Of a DNA stretch of 64,000 nucleotides, positions 1-12,367 are shown piece after piece. The notes beneath the pieces were generated by a model that was given only the letters and a program-made list of their open reading frames with translations, did no database searches and was not told where the DNA came from. A program made the translations under genes and the position numbers. This DNA comes from Anastatus disparis (taxonomy: Eukaryota; Arthropoda; Insecta; Hymenoptera; Eupelmidae), in contig JAFFSR010000280.1 in the NCBI GenBank assembly GCA_017163975.1, positions 1,736,001-1,800,000 of the forward strand, written 5' to 3'. The stretch's first letter is position 1, and each line of letters starts with the position of its first letter.

Positions 1-22
1 AATTTCGGATGAAAAAAAAACT

Positions 23-849
23 ACATATATGGGTATATCCACCGTAGTTTTAACTTTGCATGTGACTTTTTTTCAGCAATTTTTAAATAATTGCTATTCT
101 GTTACATTAAAACGCACATAACTGTATTTGGCTTTAAATTGTCCGTTTCGGATCTAAGAAATATACTCCACTTATTCGTAGAGCTACATTGAACGGCACC
201 TTCAAAATTTTCTAAAAAGTATCAAATTTTTTACGAAAAATCACGGCTTTTGCATAAATAGTATATAAAGAAGTAAAATTTTTAAAGTCTTGATGAATTT
301 TAGATCATGCCGTTCAAGTAATCTTTAAAAAAACTATAGAACTGTTTTCCTAATTAAAAAACGAAAAATCTAAACCTAAGTAGAGTCATGTGCAACATCG
401 AAGAACTTAGTAAATACAATTCAAAATATATATGTTGTCTTGAAATGAAAATCGCTATTATCAAGCCTATTTGAAGTTGCACGAGACTCTACTGAGGTTT
501 AAATTTTTTGTTTTTGAGTTGAGAAAGTAGTCTCACAGTTTTTTTGGATATTATTTAAACGGCATGATCTAAAATTCACCAAGACTTCAAAAATTACTTA
601 TTTTTTTATACTATTTATGCAAAAACCGTGATTTTTTGTAAAAAATTTGATACTTTAAAGAAAATTTTAAAGGTGCCGTTCAATGTAGCTTTGCGAAAAA
701 GTGGAGTATATTTCTTAGATTCAGAACGGACAATTTAAAGCCAAATACAGCTATGTGCGTTTTAATGTAACAAAATAGTAATTATTTAAAAATTGCTGAA
801 AAAAAGTCACATGCAAAGTTAAAACTACGGTGGATATACCCATATACAC
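23..849. mobile_element. Long fold-back (inverted-repeat) element
   Basis: Two arms of about 374 bases (23-396 and 476-849) are reverse complements of each other, separated by a ~79 base spacer. Paired landmarks lie at constant mirror positions: GGTATATCCACCGTAG (32-47) against CTACGGTGGATATACC (825-840), and AAGTAGAGTCATGTGCAAC (378-396) against GTTGCACGAGACTCTACT (476-493). The coordinate sum is 872 at both ends, so there is little net indel, but several arm positions have substitutions, so it is not brand new. No transposase reading frame is present. It looks like a non-autonomous fold-back or MITE-type element. The left edge is close to the window start, so the true boundary is uncertain. 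Confidence 0.85.
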
Positions 850-2400
850 AATAAAAAAGTGCATCGTCTACTGTTGGCAGAATCTTTATAAAAATTAGTA
901 ATTAAAACAATCATTGTAACTTAAAACTAGTATAATTCTATTCATCTTTGCATTTTCATACTAATTATAAATTAACAAAGTTGTTTACATTACAATTTCT
1001 TAGAAAATAATTTTGTATTGATTATTTCTTGTTTACAAACAACAAATGTAACCTAATATTTAATCGATATATTTTATGACGTACATATGATCATCAACAT
1101 TTGCAACAGTCCAAGCATGCCAAAGGTAATGTAATTAGGAGATTCTGAAATATCTTTGCTTAATCTATTGATAGTTCATTTATTTATTAAATATCAAAAT
1201 TAATTTTATTACAATTTCCCATATTTTATATTTTAAATCAATACCGCCTAAAAATAATAATATTTTTAGTTTTATTCATAGCTCCATTATTTAAAAATAA
1301 ATATTTATGTGCCTTAACAAGCATAATCAAAATCAGTGGCAGGCTATGCGCATCGACGATGCCGATATAAAAATTTACGAATCAATAAAACAAAAAAAAA
1401 TACTGGAGAAAAACAATGGCGACATAACAGCCAGACACATTACGCGAGTCTGCAAATGCACAGCAGATGTACGGTCGTCGTGAGGCGTGTAAATCAAATT
1501 TAAAAATCCCGCGCGAGTATCTTTTCTCTTGTTGCGCACGTCAGCCATATAAATGCGAACCCGGCCGAATGAAATAACTCGAAGGATGGTCACATCCCCT
1601 AGAGCATCGTATCTTAACCGATTCACTCTCTTTTTTTCTCTTTCATTTTATTATTTTTTTTTATACCTTTAAATTCGATTCGTTCCCCTTCTCTTTCCGA
1701 TTGGTAGCTACCATGAATTTAATTTACAAAGTGAAGAATAGCCTATCGAATATGTGCACCAGAAATTACATAGAATTCGGTCCACCTAAAGAATAAAAAA
1801 GAAAAATGTGGAATGGTGAGGTTGAGTGAAAAAAAGAACGAGTATCGATTGACTCTTTCGACGTCTAAGTTGAAAGCATTTGCATTTTTCATCTACAATT
1901 CAAGCAAGCAAACTTTTCATCGATAAAAATTGTTCTTCTCACTCCTAGATTCCAGAAAGCTATTCGCTATACTAAGTACCGCTATATAAGTAACATTTAC
2001 AGAACAAATTTTATTCGTGCTTAAAAAAAAGAGAAAGAAACCCGGATTTTTCGTAAGTTGAAAACTATAAACGAAAAATAGGTTCTATACAAAAATTCAT
2101 TAATATATTAAAATTATAGAAAATTTAATTTTTTAAAGTTGAAGTAATAATGGATTTATTGCAATCATAATTACATTATTAATCATATTATATAATTGGT
2201 TATAAAAGCTAAGATGGCATACCATAGCATACAATTTACATTGTTATATATGGAGCAAGTACCTGTTTTTGTTAATTATGAATATTTCTGTGCTATTGGG
2301 CAGATACTAAACCTACCAAACGTAATTTTATAGAAGGTGAATAAGTTTTCAGAACAGGACATATAATAAAGTACGTTAAAAATAGCAAAAATATCGGTGA
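850..2400. other. Non-coding A/T-rich DNA with one higher-G+C patch
   Basis: I see no gene. Most of it is simple A/T sequence. A patch at about 1330-1640 has clearly higher G+C and contains the 13-base palindrome GCATCGACGATGC near 1350. Such patches recur every few kb in the window and could be regulatory elements, but nothing identifies a function. An 83-residue minus-strand frame here shows no recognisable domain. Confidence 0.5.
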
Positions 2401-2414
2401 TATAATAACCTTTT

Positions 2415-2923
2415 CACGCAAGACATACAAGAACATACAAGACTCATCAACAAACGCTTTTTACTTGTATGCTGCCATTCGTTCAGATTATATCCACCAG
2501 AGAGCATCTGGTCTATGTCAGATCCTAATACCAAGCAGTATGATTTTAAAGTATTTCTCACATCTATATTATTCCTATCAAGATATTCCCCTTCCCACTC
2601 CACTTCAGATTCGCCCAAGGTATTGCCTGTGGGGTAGGGAAAACTTGTAGGCGAACCCAGTGGGGTAAATCCTTTTTAGAGAAACCTTCTTCGGATTACG
2701 TCGATGTATATTGTAAATCCGGTATTAGGTACTCTTGTACAAGGATGCTCACACCGTATTTGCTACGCCTCGCGTTCAAATTGTTGAGTGGTCAGCATGG
2801 CCAAAACAAGTCTAAATCTACCAGATGTTTACTGAAAAAAACGGTCACCATTCCATCTGCTAACCATGCTTAATGTTGCTTAACTTTGCAGATCACCTGG
2901 CACGCGCTTAACCATGTAGCCAA
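2415..2923 (-). mobile_element. SINE with 5S rRNA-like head (copy 1)
   Basis: Read on the minus strand, 2923-2842 resembles the internal promoter of 5S rRNA. It contains GATCTGCAAAGTTAAGCAAC (compare the 5S A-box region ending GAAGTTAAGCAAC), then CATGGTTAGC, then GATGGAATGGTGACCG (compare 5S GGATGGGTGACCG, the C-box). The similarity stops after GACCG, and an unrelated body follows down to about 2450, ending in a TTGTATGTTCTTGTATGT-like tail. This architecture, a 5S-type Pol III promoter fused to a body, is that of SINE3-class retroposons described in vertebrates. A shorter copy at 48010-48288 shares head, body and tail motifs, which supports a dispersed family over a lone 5S pseudogene. An 80-residue minus-strand frame in the body is probably spurious. 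Confidence 0.65.
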
Positions 2924-5900
2924 TAAGTGGATTAAAGTCATTGAATATTTTAAAAGTTTTGTGATTTTCACATACTACAAACATCAAAAATCATGATTTT
3001 AAAAACCAAAATTGTTAATTTTTTTTATAGTTGGTAAAGCTGTTTAAAAATGTAGATGAATCAGTTTGCAATAAATACAATAAAAATATTTAATCTGTTT
3101 TTAGGAATTCATTATTTTCATTTTAAGTTATCAATCGATTATCCTAATTAGTAATATTATTTGAATTCCCAATTTAGAGCATGTGGGAGTAGATTTGATT
3201 ACCGACCGAGGACAGCTAATCCTGATTTATCATTAGGTGAAATAATTGCATTATTTTTTATATAAATTATTATTTAGCGCCATTTTTTTCATGTAAGTAA
3301 TTATCTAATTATAATTTTTTTGAAAAAATCATATTTTTAGCAAAAAGTGCAGAGACAAACTTAGGATTCAATCAAGAGTTGTAATAAAAATCTTTTCATC
3401 ATTTAAAATTTAAAATAATTATTTTTGATGTGTACAATAAAAGAATAAATTTTATGAAAGTATTTAAAATTTCAGTGAATTCTATTACGTATAGAAGGAA
3501 AAAATGACGTAACGGTATATGTCTTCATCGGCTTTGTTTTGAATAATAGCATCACTTCAGAATGTAGGGTTAAGTATTAAATTAATATCTCACTTTAGTA
3601 ACTCTATTATTCAATCATTCTAAAAAGATAATAGTGCTTTAAATATCAACTTTCAACAAAGAATATTAAAAAGTTTTTAGTAACACGAGCACAGTAAACA
3701 TTAATCGCACGTAACCCACGCGATGCTTCTAAAATTTGAAATCGATCCATCCCGCGATATGAGAGACTTTCTCTCTACCTTGCTCTTCCTTAAGCCAAAG
3801 AAGAGTTGAAATATAGTGGTATGTTTACAAGTAAAACATACACGGTGCTTAAGCGCGCAAAGGCCCATCCAAATTAATGGAATCATCTTTGCATTAGCAT
3901 AGATAAGCAGATGTAGCACTCAAGTGACGCTTTCCGTGTTAAGTGTCTATCGCTGTTAACAAGCTTTAATACCAAAAAGATAATATACGTATATATGTAT
4001 AGAAAAGAATAAAAGAGAGAGAAAGAGAAAGATGATAGAAGATAGAAGAGGATTATCGTCGTCGAGAAAAGTTTAGCAATAAAGCTAGAACGTGTTCAAG
4101 CGAAAAAGGATACGGAGAAGAAAAAAGAAAGAGAGAGCAAATGCGCATAGAACTTGACCTCGGCTGTACAGTAGTGTGGCAACAGTAATGTAAGCACAGT
4201 GAATGAACTAAAAGAGAAACGAATAGTTTGACTGACACAAGACTGAGTTGCACTACTTTACCGAAGTAGTAACGGAAAATAAGATGATTTACACAGGCTA
4301 TTATAGAAGAAAAACACTATAAAATATTAATTTATTTTGGTAAATATTGTTATAAGCTTAAATTATTATACGATTACGCAAAAGAATGCGTTAAAATGTA
4401 TAGATTGACATTGATAACAATAGATATTTCGTGACCTAGAAAGTAATTAAACTATCAACCTGCTTTATTTTCTTGAAGACTTTTGATCGAATAGTATATT
4501 ATACATCGTGGACGCAAAATGTTTCATTCCTGGCGAGTGAATCAGCTACACGAGCAAAACTGATACATTTGCGTCTGCGATAACATATACTATTTTTTTT
4601 TTCTCCAAAATCCGTCAAAATAGCAAGAGGAGACTGGGGGACGAAATGGGGTTTACGGACATACCCTCGGTGAGGGTACAGTATTAAAAATTCTTAAAAT
4701 ATAAAAACAAAATTATACTATAAAAATTAAAATTTTTCAAACATACAAACAAAATTAAAAAACAAAATTTAGACCATAAAAAAGTAAATAAATAAAAAAT
4801 ATTTAAAAAAATGTTAGGAAACAGTTTCAACAAGCACTAAAATTGAAACTTGTAACTGCGTCTATCTCTCTCTCTGTCTTTTTTCTAATGTATAATGAGT
4901 GAATGTTATTCATTAACGTGTACCCAGTTCAGTAAAGGTATAAGAAAAGAATAGCGATAGTAAGGAAAGCGAGCCAGTTTACTCTGTTACGTTTCAATTC
5001 TAAGTATTAGCGCAGCCGAGAACGTTTTTCTTCGAATTGTTGTATATTATTGACAAATTTTATATTGAAAAATAAACCAAAAAATACAAGATAAGATCTA
5101 GGTTTTTCGTTTGTTTTTTCGTTAATTTGCAAAGTTATTTAAAATTATTAATTGAAAAATATAATTTATAAATAAGTACATAGTAAACAAGAAAAGAAAA
5201 TTTCTCTTAGAATAAAGAAATTGATTAAGACAAAAAATAATGGCAGAAATTGATTCGTTAGTTTAACTGCAAAAAAATTCAAAATACAAACACGTAGGGA
5301 AAAAAGCTCTGAAGCAAAGAATGAGCTAAAGCTTTATACAAAAATCAAGCATCACTTTTTATATTACACAGCTCGTTTAACTGCATGTTTCGCACACCAG
5401 ATTGAAAACGAGTTAAAAATGCCATCATCATTTCTTACTTGTTCAAGTAGCAGAATAAAGAAGGGCACGTAGCATAAAGTTAAAAAAAAAAAACAATTTT
5501 CCAATCTACCGAGCCGTCCGTTAGCTTATCGTGCGAATATTTGCAACATCTCAGTGTGCCAAAGGCGGCAGTAGCTTTCATATTTTTCCACGCAAACAAA
5601 CTTAATTCAAATATTTATTCGGTGGATTTTATTTTATTTTGTCGGACAAACGGCTAAGTTTACATTGACTTCTTTTTTACGAGAATTAAATAAAGATTTT
5701 ATTACTACCGTATACGTTTTTTTAAGTTACTGCGCATTAAATTCTATTGTGAAAGAATTTTATTTCGAGAAAATGAAAATAAATATACAATTACTTTACT
5801 AGTCAAAAATTCACTTACTTCTCAAACTTGTTTTCATATAAATTGCAGAAATAGTTTTGTTCCATTTATATACTCCTATTTTAGCAAGTTTTTTTATATT

Positions 5901-6879
5901 TTTTAAAAGTAAATTCTTATTTCTTATATTGTAGTTTACAAAATAAAGTTGGAATGAATTATGTAAAAAAATATCTTAAAAAATTAAACACACACACATG
6001 AGTCATTTCAGTGGATTTTCAATTTTGAAACGAGGGAGCTGCATTGTAAAAAAAAATAAGCAGTAATATTTGCAATTTTTACCTTTTTTAAATTTGCCAT
6101 AAGATTCTAATATTTTTTAATTAACTTAACACATATTAATACACCCACGCATACAAACATGCAAAACACCTATTTACGCACATGTAAATACGTACACAAA
6201 TCATTATCATTATTATTAACGAAATTCATAACATAATTTAAATTTAATAAGGTCTGAAAAAATTCTAAATATTAAAGCAAAAAAAAATAAAAAGAAGATG
6301 TAATAATCTCAGCGTTCTTTACAGTCTCAAGCCTTCAACATCCCAAACGTAAACGACATTCTTTTGGAGATTTATTTTATGAGTTTCGTTTCGCACCTGA
6401 GCGACGACTCGTGAAACTCGTGCGCGTTCCTTACATACTCGTCACAAAATTTTCTTTTCTTTTTCGTCAACTCATCTCGTCAGCTACTGTCCCTCTGGGT
6501 ATACAAATTTTCCGAGTAATTGAAATTTCTGTTATTTCTGTTGTCTTCATTTTAAACTAAAATATTCTCAAATTTTTTCTACATTTTGTAAATATTTTTT
6601 AGTTTTTCCGTAAAATATTTTACGTTGTTTCAAAAATTTTGTAATATTTTATTTATTAAACAAATATTGTCATCAGATATTAAACTTTTTTTATCTAATA
6701 TAATAATTCGGATTTATCAGAATTCTATGATAATTGTATCTATTAAATTAATAAATAATTATAAATTACAATCAACGGGTTTACTGATTACTAATCAAAT
6801 TCATTATGTTAGTATTGTAAACTTTGCATTTCCATTGTGCATTCTATTTGTATACATCATTCATGACTTTATTATCACT

Positions 6880-6899
6880 ATTATTATTATTATTATTAT
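6880..6899. repeat. (ATT)n microsatellite
   Basis: About six to seven uninterrupted TTA/ATT trinucleotides. They encode only isoleucine or leucine-like runs in the overlapping 96-codon frame, which argues against that frame being a gene. Confidence 0.85.
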
Positions 6900-7472
6900 A
6901 GTTCGTCTACAATAAGCATTAGAAAATTATCATTAATTTACAACATAGTAAATGTATATATTTTTAATTGAAATTGGAAATTTAACGATCCAATAATATG
7001 CTTATCAGTTAATTCACAATACATGTATATGCGAAGATGACATAATTTTAAATTCAAATTCTTTAAATAATCATTATTGATATTAATGTGCAAATTAAAA
7101 AAGATCCACACATTTATTCTTATTACTGATGATTTTTAGTGCCCTTTTTTAATTGTGAAAGCACAGAAATAATAATGTTTGTGACTATTAATTTTGTGCT
7201 TAACATATAACATTTACATTCATCAGAGTCTTTGGACCATAAGGGATAAAGAGTTATAGCCAATGGGTGGATGTGTTCGATTTTCTAGATCACTAAATAC
7301 GAAGCGCTTATGGTTACATAATTAATGGAGAGAAATTTTCTATACCATGAATATGAAACACGCTAATGAGCGCATTAATATTTACGCGAGTTAGTATATA
7401 GTGCAAAGCTGCATAAAGCCCTTTGCATACACTTTGCCCTCTCAGCTTTCTCTCTCTATCCAACGGACTATA

Positions 7473-7491
7473 TTCTCTCTCTCTCTCTCTC
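7473..7491. repeat. (TC)n microsatellite
   Basis: Nine to ten TC dinucleotides following an imperfect pyrimidine stretch at 7440-7460. Confidence 0.85.
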
Positions 7492-8536
7492 ACTTCGAGG
7501 ACCACCATATACTTGTAACAAGCTTATATATGTATATTATTTGTGCGTGCGCGAGAGAAAAGCTTTACGAAACATATATATGTTGCATAGCATTCGACAA
7601 CTAATCGTTCCTAAGCCTCACTTTCCTACTAAATTCGTGCTAATCGTAGTTTTGCACGATGTTTAATACTGTTCGCGGTCGAAAGATTTTAGTAGAAATT
7701 TCTTCCAGGTTAAAGAGAATTTAATGCACTGAATCTCAGCTTAAAATTAGTTTATTCGTAATCTTGATAATTTTGGCTAATTTACAAATTCATTATGAAT
7801 ATTATCATAGTAAAAAAGATCATTATTATAATATTAAATATTACATTAACTCTATTTACTATACTTTTATTTTACAAGTTAGAACTTTTCAAAAGTTTTT
7901 TCTAACTTTTAAGTAGTATTGAGTTTTCAAATCCGAAAAGTTCTAAGAATAAAAAGATTTTAAAATCAAATTTTTAATAAATATATATTTACAAAACTTC
8001 GCAAACATGCTTCATCATTGCACAAGCATATGTCCATGAATAATTTACATGCAAGCACCGAATAAAATTCAAAAGCTAGGTGAATTTTGCAAATATTACA
8101 GAAATTTTGAATCTAAAATTACAACAATGTTCCATATCGTTTAATACCCTACGACAAATGCAAACATTCAATTTCTGTCACGTTTTGAAATTTAAATTTT
8201 TATTTATAAACATCCAAAGAATAAACAGCAATCAATTTTTTCTATTTGGCATTGCATGCAAATTATAATGCAATATCAACTTTTGAATAGATTAACAATT
8301 ATTGGCTATCTTATTTCGTAATAAAGAAAACAATATTGATATTTTAATGTTTGACTGTATATTTCAAAATATGCATGATTAAACATAGCATAAATTTTGA
8401 CATTTGCTGTATTTATCATTTATTAAACGGTGGAAGCTGTTTTCGCTGAATATTATGTAATACATCAAGACTAAATAAATTCTAATAGAATCTTATCGAC
8501 ATTAGTTTTACATTAGTTTAGTCAGTTTATTATGGA

Positions 8537-8749
8537 TTAAGGCGACTTCGGATTTTAGGTTAGGTTTTATTTTTGAGTTTACAAATTACTTTTTTAATAT
8601 GAAAAATTTTTCAGATTTTTTAATTTTCCACCATTCTACGGATTATAATAAATGGTGGAAAATTAAAAAATCCAAAAAAATTTAGAAACTGAAAGAGTAA
8701 TTTGTAAACTACAAAAAGAAATCCAACCGAACTTCCGTAGTGGCCTTAA
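8537..8749 (-). mobile_element. TTAA-flanked hairpin MITE, family 1, copy 1
   Basis: A 213 base element with TTAA at both ends (8537-8540 and 8746-8749) and terminal GGCGACTTCGG / CCGTAGTGGCC. The element nearly folds on itself around a central TTTCCACCATT ... AATGGTGGAAA. Its two arms are similar but distinct: one carries GTAGTTTACAAATTACT, the other GAGTTTACAAATTACT. Two further full copies (18069-18281 and 29798-30009) keep the same arm difference, so the family descends from one asymmetric founder. This copy is inverted relative to the other two. TTAA at every end suggests a TTAA target-site duplication, as in piggyBac-type elements. No protein is encoded. Confidence 0.88.
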
Positions 8750-11421
8750 GATAAACAGATGCAGACTTATTTTTCTCGTTTTATGAATAAACAAAAATGG
8801 GCATTACATTAATGATTTCATGAAGAAATAGACCAAGATTTGTTTACATTAGGAATTCATTTTTTTAATCTTGCCTTTTATATTGATTACAACATTGAAG
8901 AATTACTAAATGCAGCTCTACAGATATCATATTGTTACAAAAAATAAATAAAACAACCTTCACGCTAATATTGTTGAATAAAATTCAACAAAGTAAAAAA
9001 AAAATATAAAGAGATAATTAATTAAAGCATACTCTAAATTTAGGAGAGTGGTTCATAGAAAGAGTGATAAAAAATGCTGAAACCTTAAAACAGTATAGTA
9101 ATTGACGAGAACTGAACGTAATGCAGCAAAGACAGTCCATGGACTAAGAGAAACCCTAGAGTCACAATGAACATTGCACTATTCCTCAGAGCTTTTATCC
9201 AAAAAAAAAAGTCAGGCAAGCGCATCCACTCGATTTCATGAAAATCAAAAAGATTTCTGAAAAAAGATTGTGGTCCCTTTTTTCTGCCTCTATAGTTTCG
9301 GAAGAAAGAGATTTTAACCATCTTCCACGTCTCCCCTTTTTGCGCATCAGTGTTTTCTTTGGCGTCGTACGTCTGTCTCTATGTAAATAATGAAAAGAAG
9401 TGGTGAGATTATGATTCTTGAACCGTCAGCGACCCTCCTAGGATTACTCTAATGTCATTTGAAAATTTGTAAACAAAGTACAAAATTAAAAGTAACATTA
9501 TTACTTTACTTCAATTTTTCTAAAAATGTGAATTCATGTTTTGATTTTTTTGTTCTTTTACTAAATTAATTTTTTTAATTCATAAAATAAAAAAAAAGCG
9601 TTAGAAGTCTACAAAATTCGATGGCTTTCATTTGTTTTATTAGAAACAGATTCCAGCATTGTAAGTCTTTAAATTAAAAAAAAATGAATTATTCACCACG
9701 TACCTTTGATCTCTTAATTTCAGCAAATTTCAACGAATGTTTTACTACACTGTTACCATATAGAAATTTGTATTAACTTGTAGCAGCAAGGCAATGACCA
9801 AAAAAGTCCAGATTAGGATAAGTAACTGATCACTAACAAACAATTAGTTATCTGCGCTATAATGATTGGTCAACAACTATTCATAGGCTAGTGACGAGAC
9901 TGATTCATTTATTATAACGTGATTCCTATTAATCGCCCGCTTTGATTAAGATATCAAAGAACACAAAAATTAACATCAAAGAGATAAATGGACGGAAACA
10001 TTTCGATCTGATATTCTACTACTTTATAAACTATGCTCTAATTGTTTTTATAAGATTGTAGAACTAAAGTATTCTTTCATGATTAATATTTAAAATAAAT
10101 GAACTTTGCTTATAAAACTCATCCACTCCTAAAACATTACTGATTTATAAAAAATCTTTCAGCTTAAATTTAATTTTTATTGACGGTAGCTATAAATCAG
10201 ATTGCAAAGAAAACCTATTTTTAAAGGTAACCAAAGGAAAGAATAAGTCGTGCTTTTTTAAAAGTAAAAAGAACAAAGAGAAAATTCTATACAGTAGCGA
10301 GTGTGAAGATGGTAGAGACGTTCAATGGAGCATCAACCAGTTTTCTGGTCTCATATCCAATGATGTAGCTATAGCTGAAAGTATTTTTTAGACGAAAAGA
10401 CAAACTTTCCCCATTTTCTGAGCTCCCCCAAAACAACAGCGAGGAAGCTAGAGTAAAAAAATAGCCTTTCTCTTCCTCGTCACACTATTTTTTTCTGTCT
10501 TCAACTTTCTTAATCTTTTCACGCTTTACGAACTATTTGACTGGATATTTTGGAAATGCAAACAAATGCTTGAAAAGTTACTAAATCTAAGTCGCGCATA
10601 TCGCATTTGAGAAAATGAGTAGGTATTAGGAAAAAAGAATGTAAATAACAGGTATGGATAAACCAATGATTTTCTTATTTAATAAACTAGTTTCTTTCGT
10701 AAATAAATGATAAACGGAAACTTGTTATATTTTAATTAATAAAATTTAATGATTTCGTTATAGCAATTTATTTTTTTTTTGTCCAAATCAGAAAAATTTA
10801 CATAGATATCTCGCTACAATATTTCATTTAATGATGAAAAAACAATAAAATAATATAAAAGCTTTTATCAATTTGCCTTGATCTTATTAGATTTATTAGG
10901 CTACAGAAATCCAATGATTGCTTTAGGTGAAAACTTGTTGCATAATCTTCATAAATCTTTTTCTTCCTTGCTCCTAAATCGAAGAATTACGAAGGGCAGA
11001 CTTTTTGTATCATAAAGTGGACAATCTTAGAGTTCAGAAAATGATGTAATTTTGGACATAAAAAAACCCTGCGACTTTACGTCATTATTCATCATCAAAA
11101 TATATAAATCTCTTTATTGAGACAAACGTTGAATTATTTTATTCAATGATGCGTTCAAAAAACTTTTTGACTTATTCTATTTAAAAATAATATTCAGTAG
11201 CTGCACGAGTAATGAAACAAACTGTAAATTTCCTGAACTCTCAGATTGAATTGGCCAGATTCATTTTATATTAATTTTTAAAATTTTAAACAACAGAAGT
11301 GTAGCATAAAATTTTATTTTATCTCACGTTTTAGTAACCACATATTTAATGACTAAAATTTCATTGAAATAAATTTCACATTATTTTGTATAACATTTGT
11401 TTCCGAAAATAATTATCAAAA
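8750..11421. other. Non-coding A/T-rich DNA
   Basis: No gene or repeat family recognised. Higher-G+C patches lie at about 9040-9460 and 10290-10650. The short hairpin ACCAG-TTTT-CTGGT occurs near 10337-10352. Confidence 0.45.
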
Positions 11422-11679
11422 TACACGGAGAGAAATGCCCTGTTAAATTTTGGTATACTGTATGGGAAAGGAGGGACAAACTTGCAGTATCGTAAAAATT
11501 ACTATTCTGAATAGCAAAATTTGCTATATTTATATTAAATTTTACTAGAACTATAGCAAAAATTACTACAGTTATACTAAATTTTGCTATTCAGAATAGT
11601 AATTTTTACGATACTGCAAGTTTGTCCCTCCTTTCCCATACAGTATACCAAAATTTAATAGGGCATTTCTCCCCGTGTA
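11422..11679. mobile_element. Palindromic MITE with TACACGG ends
   Basis: The ~258 base segment is an almost complete palindrome. The left arm begins TACACGGAGAGAAATGCC and runs through TTTGGTATACTGTATGGG and GAGGGACAAACTTGCAGT. The right arm gives the same blocks inverted, ending GGCATTTCTCCCCGTGTA. The centre is around 11550 (CTAGAACTATAG). Ends of the form TA-CACGG suggest a TA target duplication. The arms differ at only a few bases, so insertion was probably recent or the arms are being homogenised. The terminal motif is shared with the element at 21296-21572. There is no open reading frame. Confidence 0.88.
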
Positions 11680-12290
11680 CCAAATCTTCGATATAGATTT
11701 GTTAAATTACAAGGTAATAATTGCCTTTTCAAGATTTAGCTGAAATAAATAGATGAAATTAGTAACTAATGAATAGTAAGAAATAATCTACAACCAACAG
11801 CTTTACAATTTCTGTCAGGAAAGAAGAATAGCGAGTTAGAGAGGAAGTACTTTATATATACAAAAGATGGAAAAGATTGGTTTATATACAAGATACGATG
11901 TAGTAAGAAAGTTTCGGCCTAGGGATACCTTCTTCTTACCCCCTGAAATGATCTTATCTTAAAATTCTCACTGTATGAGAGAAGGAAACTTTAGAAAACT
12001 ACCCCCGGCCGTCTGTATCTTTGCCCAGATATTCGTGCATCTGCTTCCTATCCTTAGTAAGGTACTCGTGCTATAAGCGCGGCAGAGAGATCATGCAAAT
12101 GAAATGTTTTCTCTGCGTAGTTATGTAAATTTGAGAATTACAATTTCCCGTCGGCTTTTCCCTGGGAAAACACGATTAGCGAAACGTGTCACAGTGGCGT
12201 AAGAAGGCTTGTGCAAACGTTAACGCAACCGTAGAGCTTCCACTCGTTAATAGGGAATGCGATTTTGAGGATCCTATGCCAACCAATCGT

Positions 12291-12292
<2 letters not shown>

Positions 12293-12361
<69 letters not shown>
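12293..12361. repeat. (CT)34 microsatellite
   Basis: An uninterrupted CT dinucleotide run of about 69 bases, the longest simple repeat in the window. It encodes a Ser-Leu run in an overlapping 66-codon frame, which is therefore spurious. Long CT/GA tracts can bind GAGA-type factors in insects, but no function is shown here. Confidence 0.97.

Positions 12362-12367
<6 letters not shown>

Larger units (their letters stand above)
2930..8536. other. Non-coding A/T-rich DNA with several higher-G+C patches
   Basis: No gene is supportable. Patches of higher G+C and purine/pyrimidine bias occur at about 3700-4260 (including GA-rich 4010-4060), 4620-4690 (with an 8-bp hairpin TACCCTC-GG-TGAGGGTA), 6300-6500 and 7240-7700. 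The rest is A/T-rich with short runs. Reading frames of 60-96 codons in this span have no recognisable domain and mostly low complexity. Confidence 0.5.

Noticed and set aside
2376..2618. 80-codon frame with an SGGYNLNEW stretch reminiscent of BEL/Pao reverse transcriptase
   Set aside because: The stretch is short and lies in the body of a 5S-headed SINE. The second SINE copy does not preserve the frame. The resemblance is probably chance.
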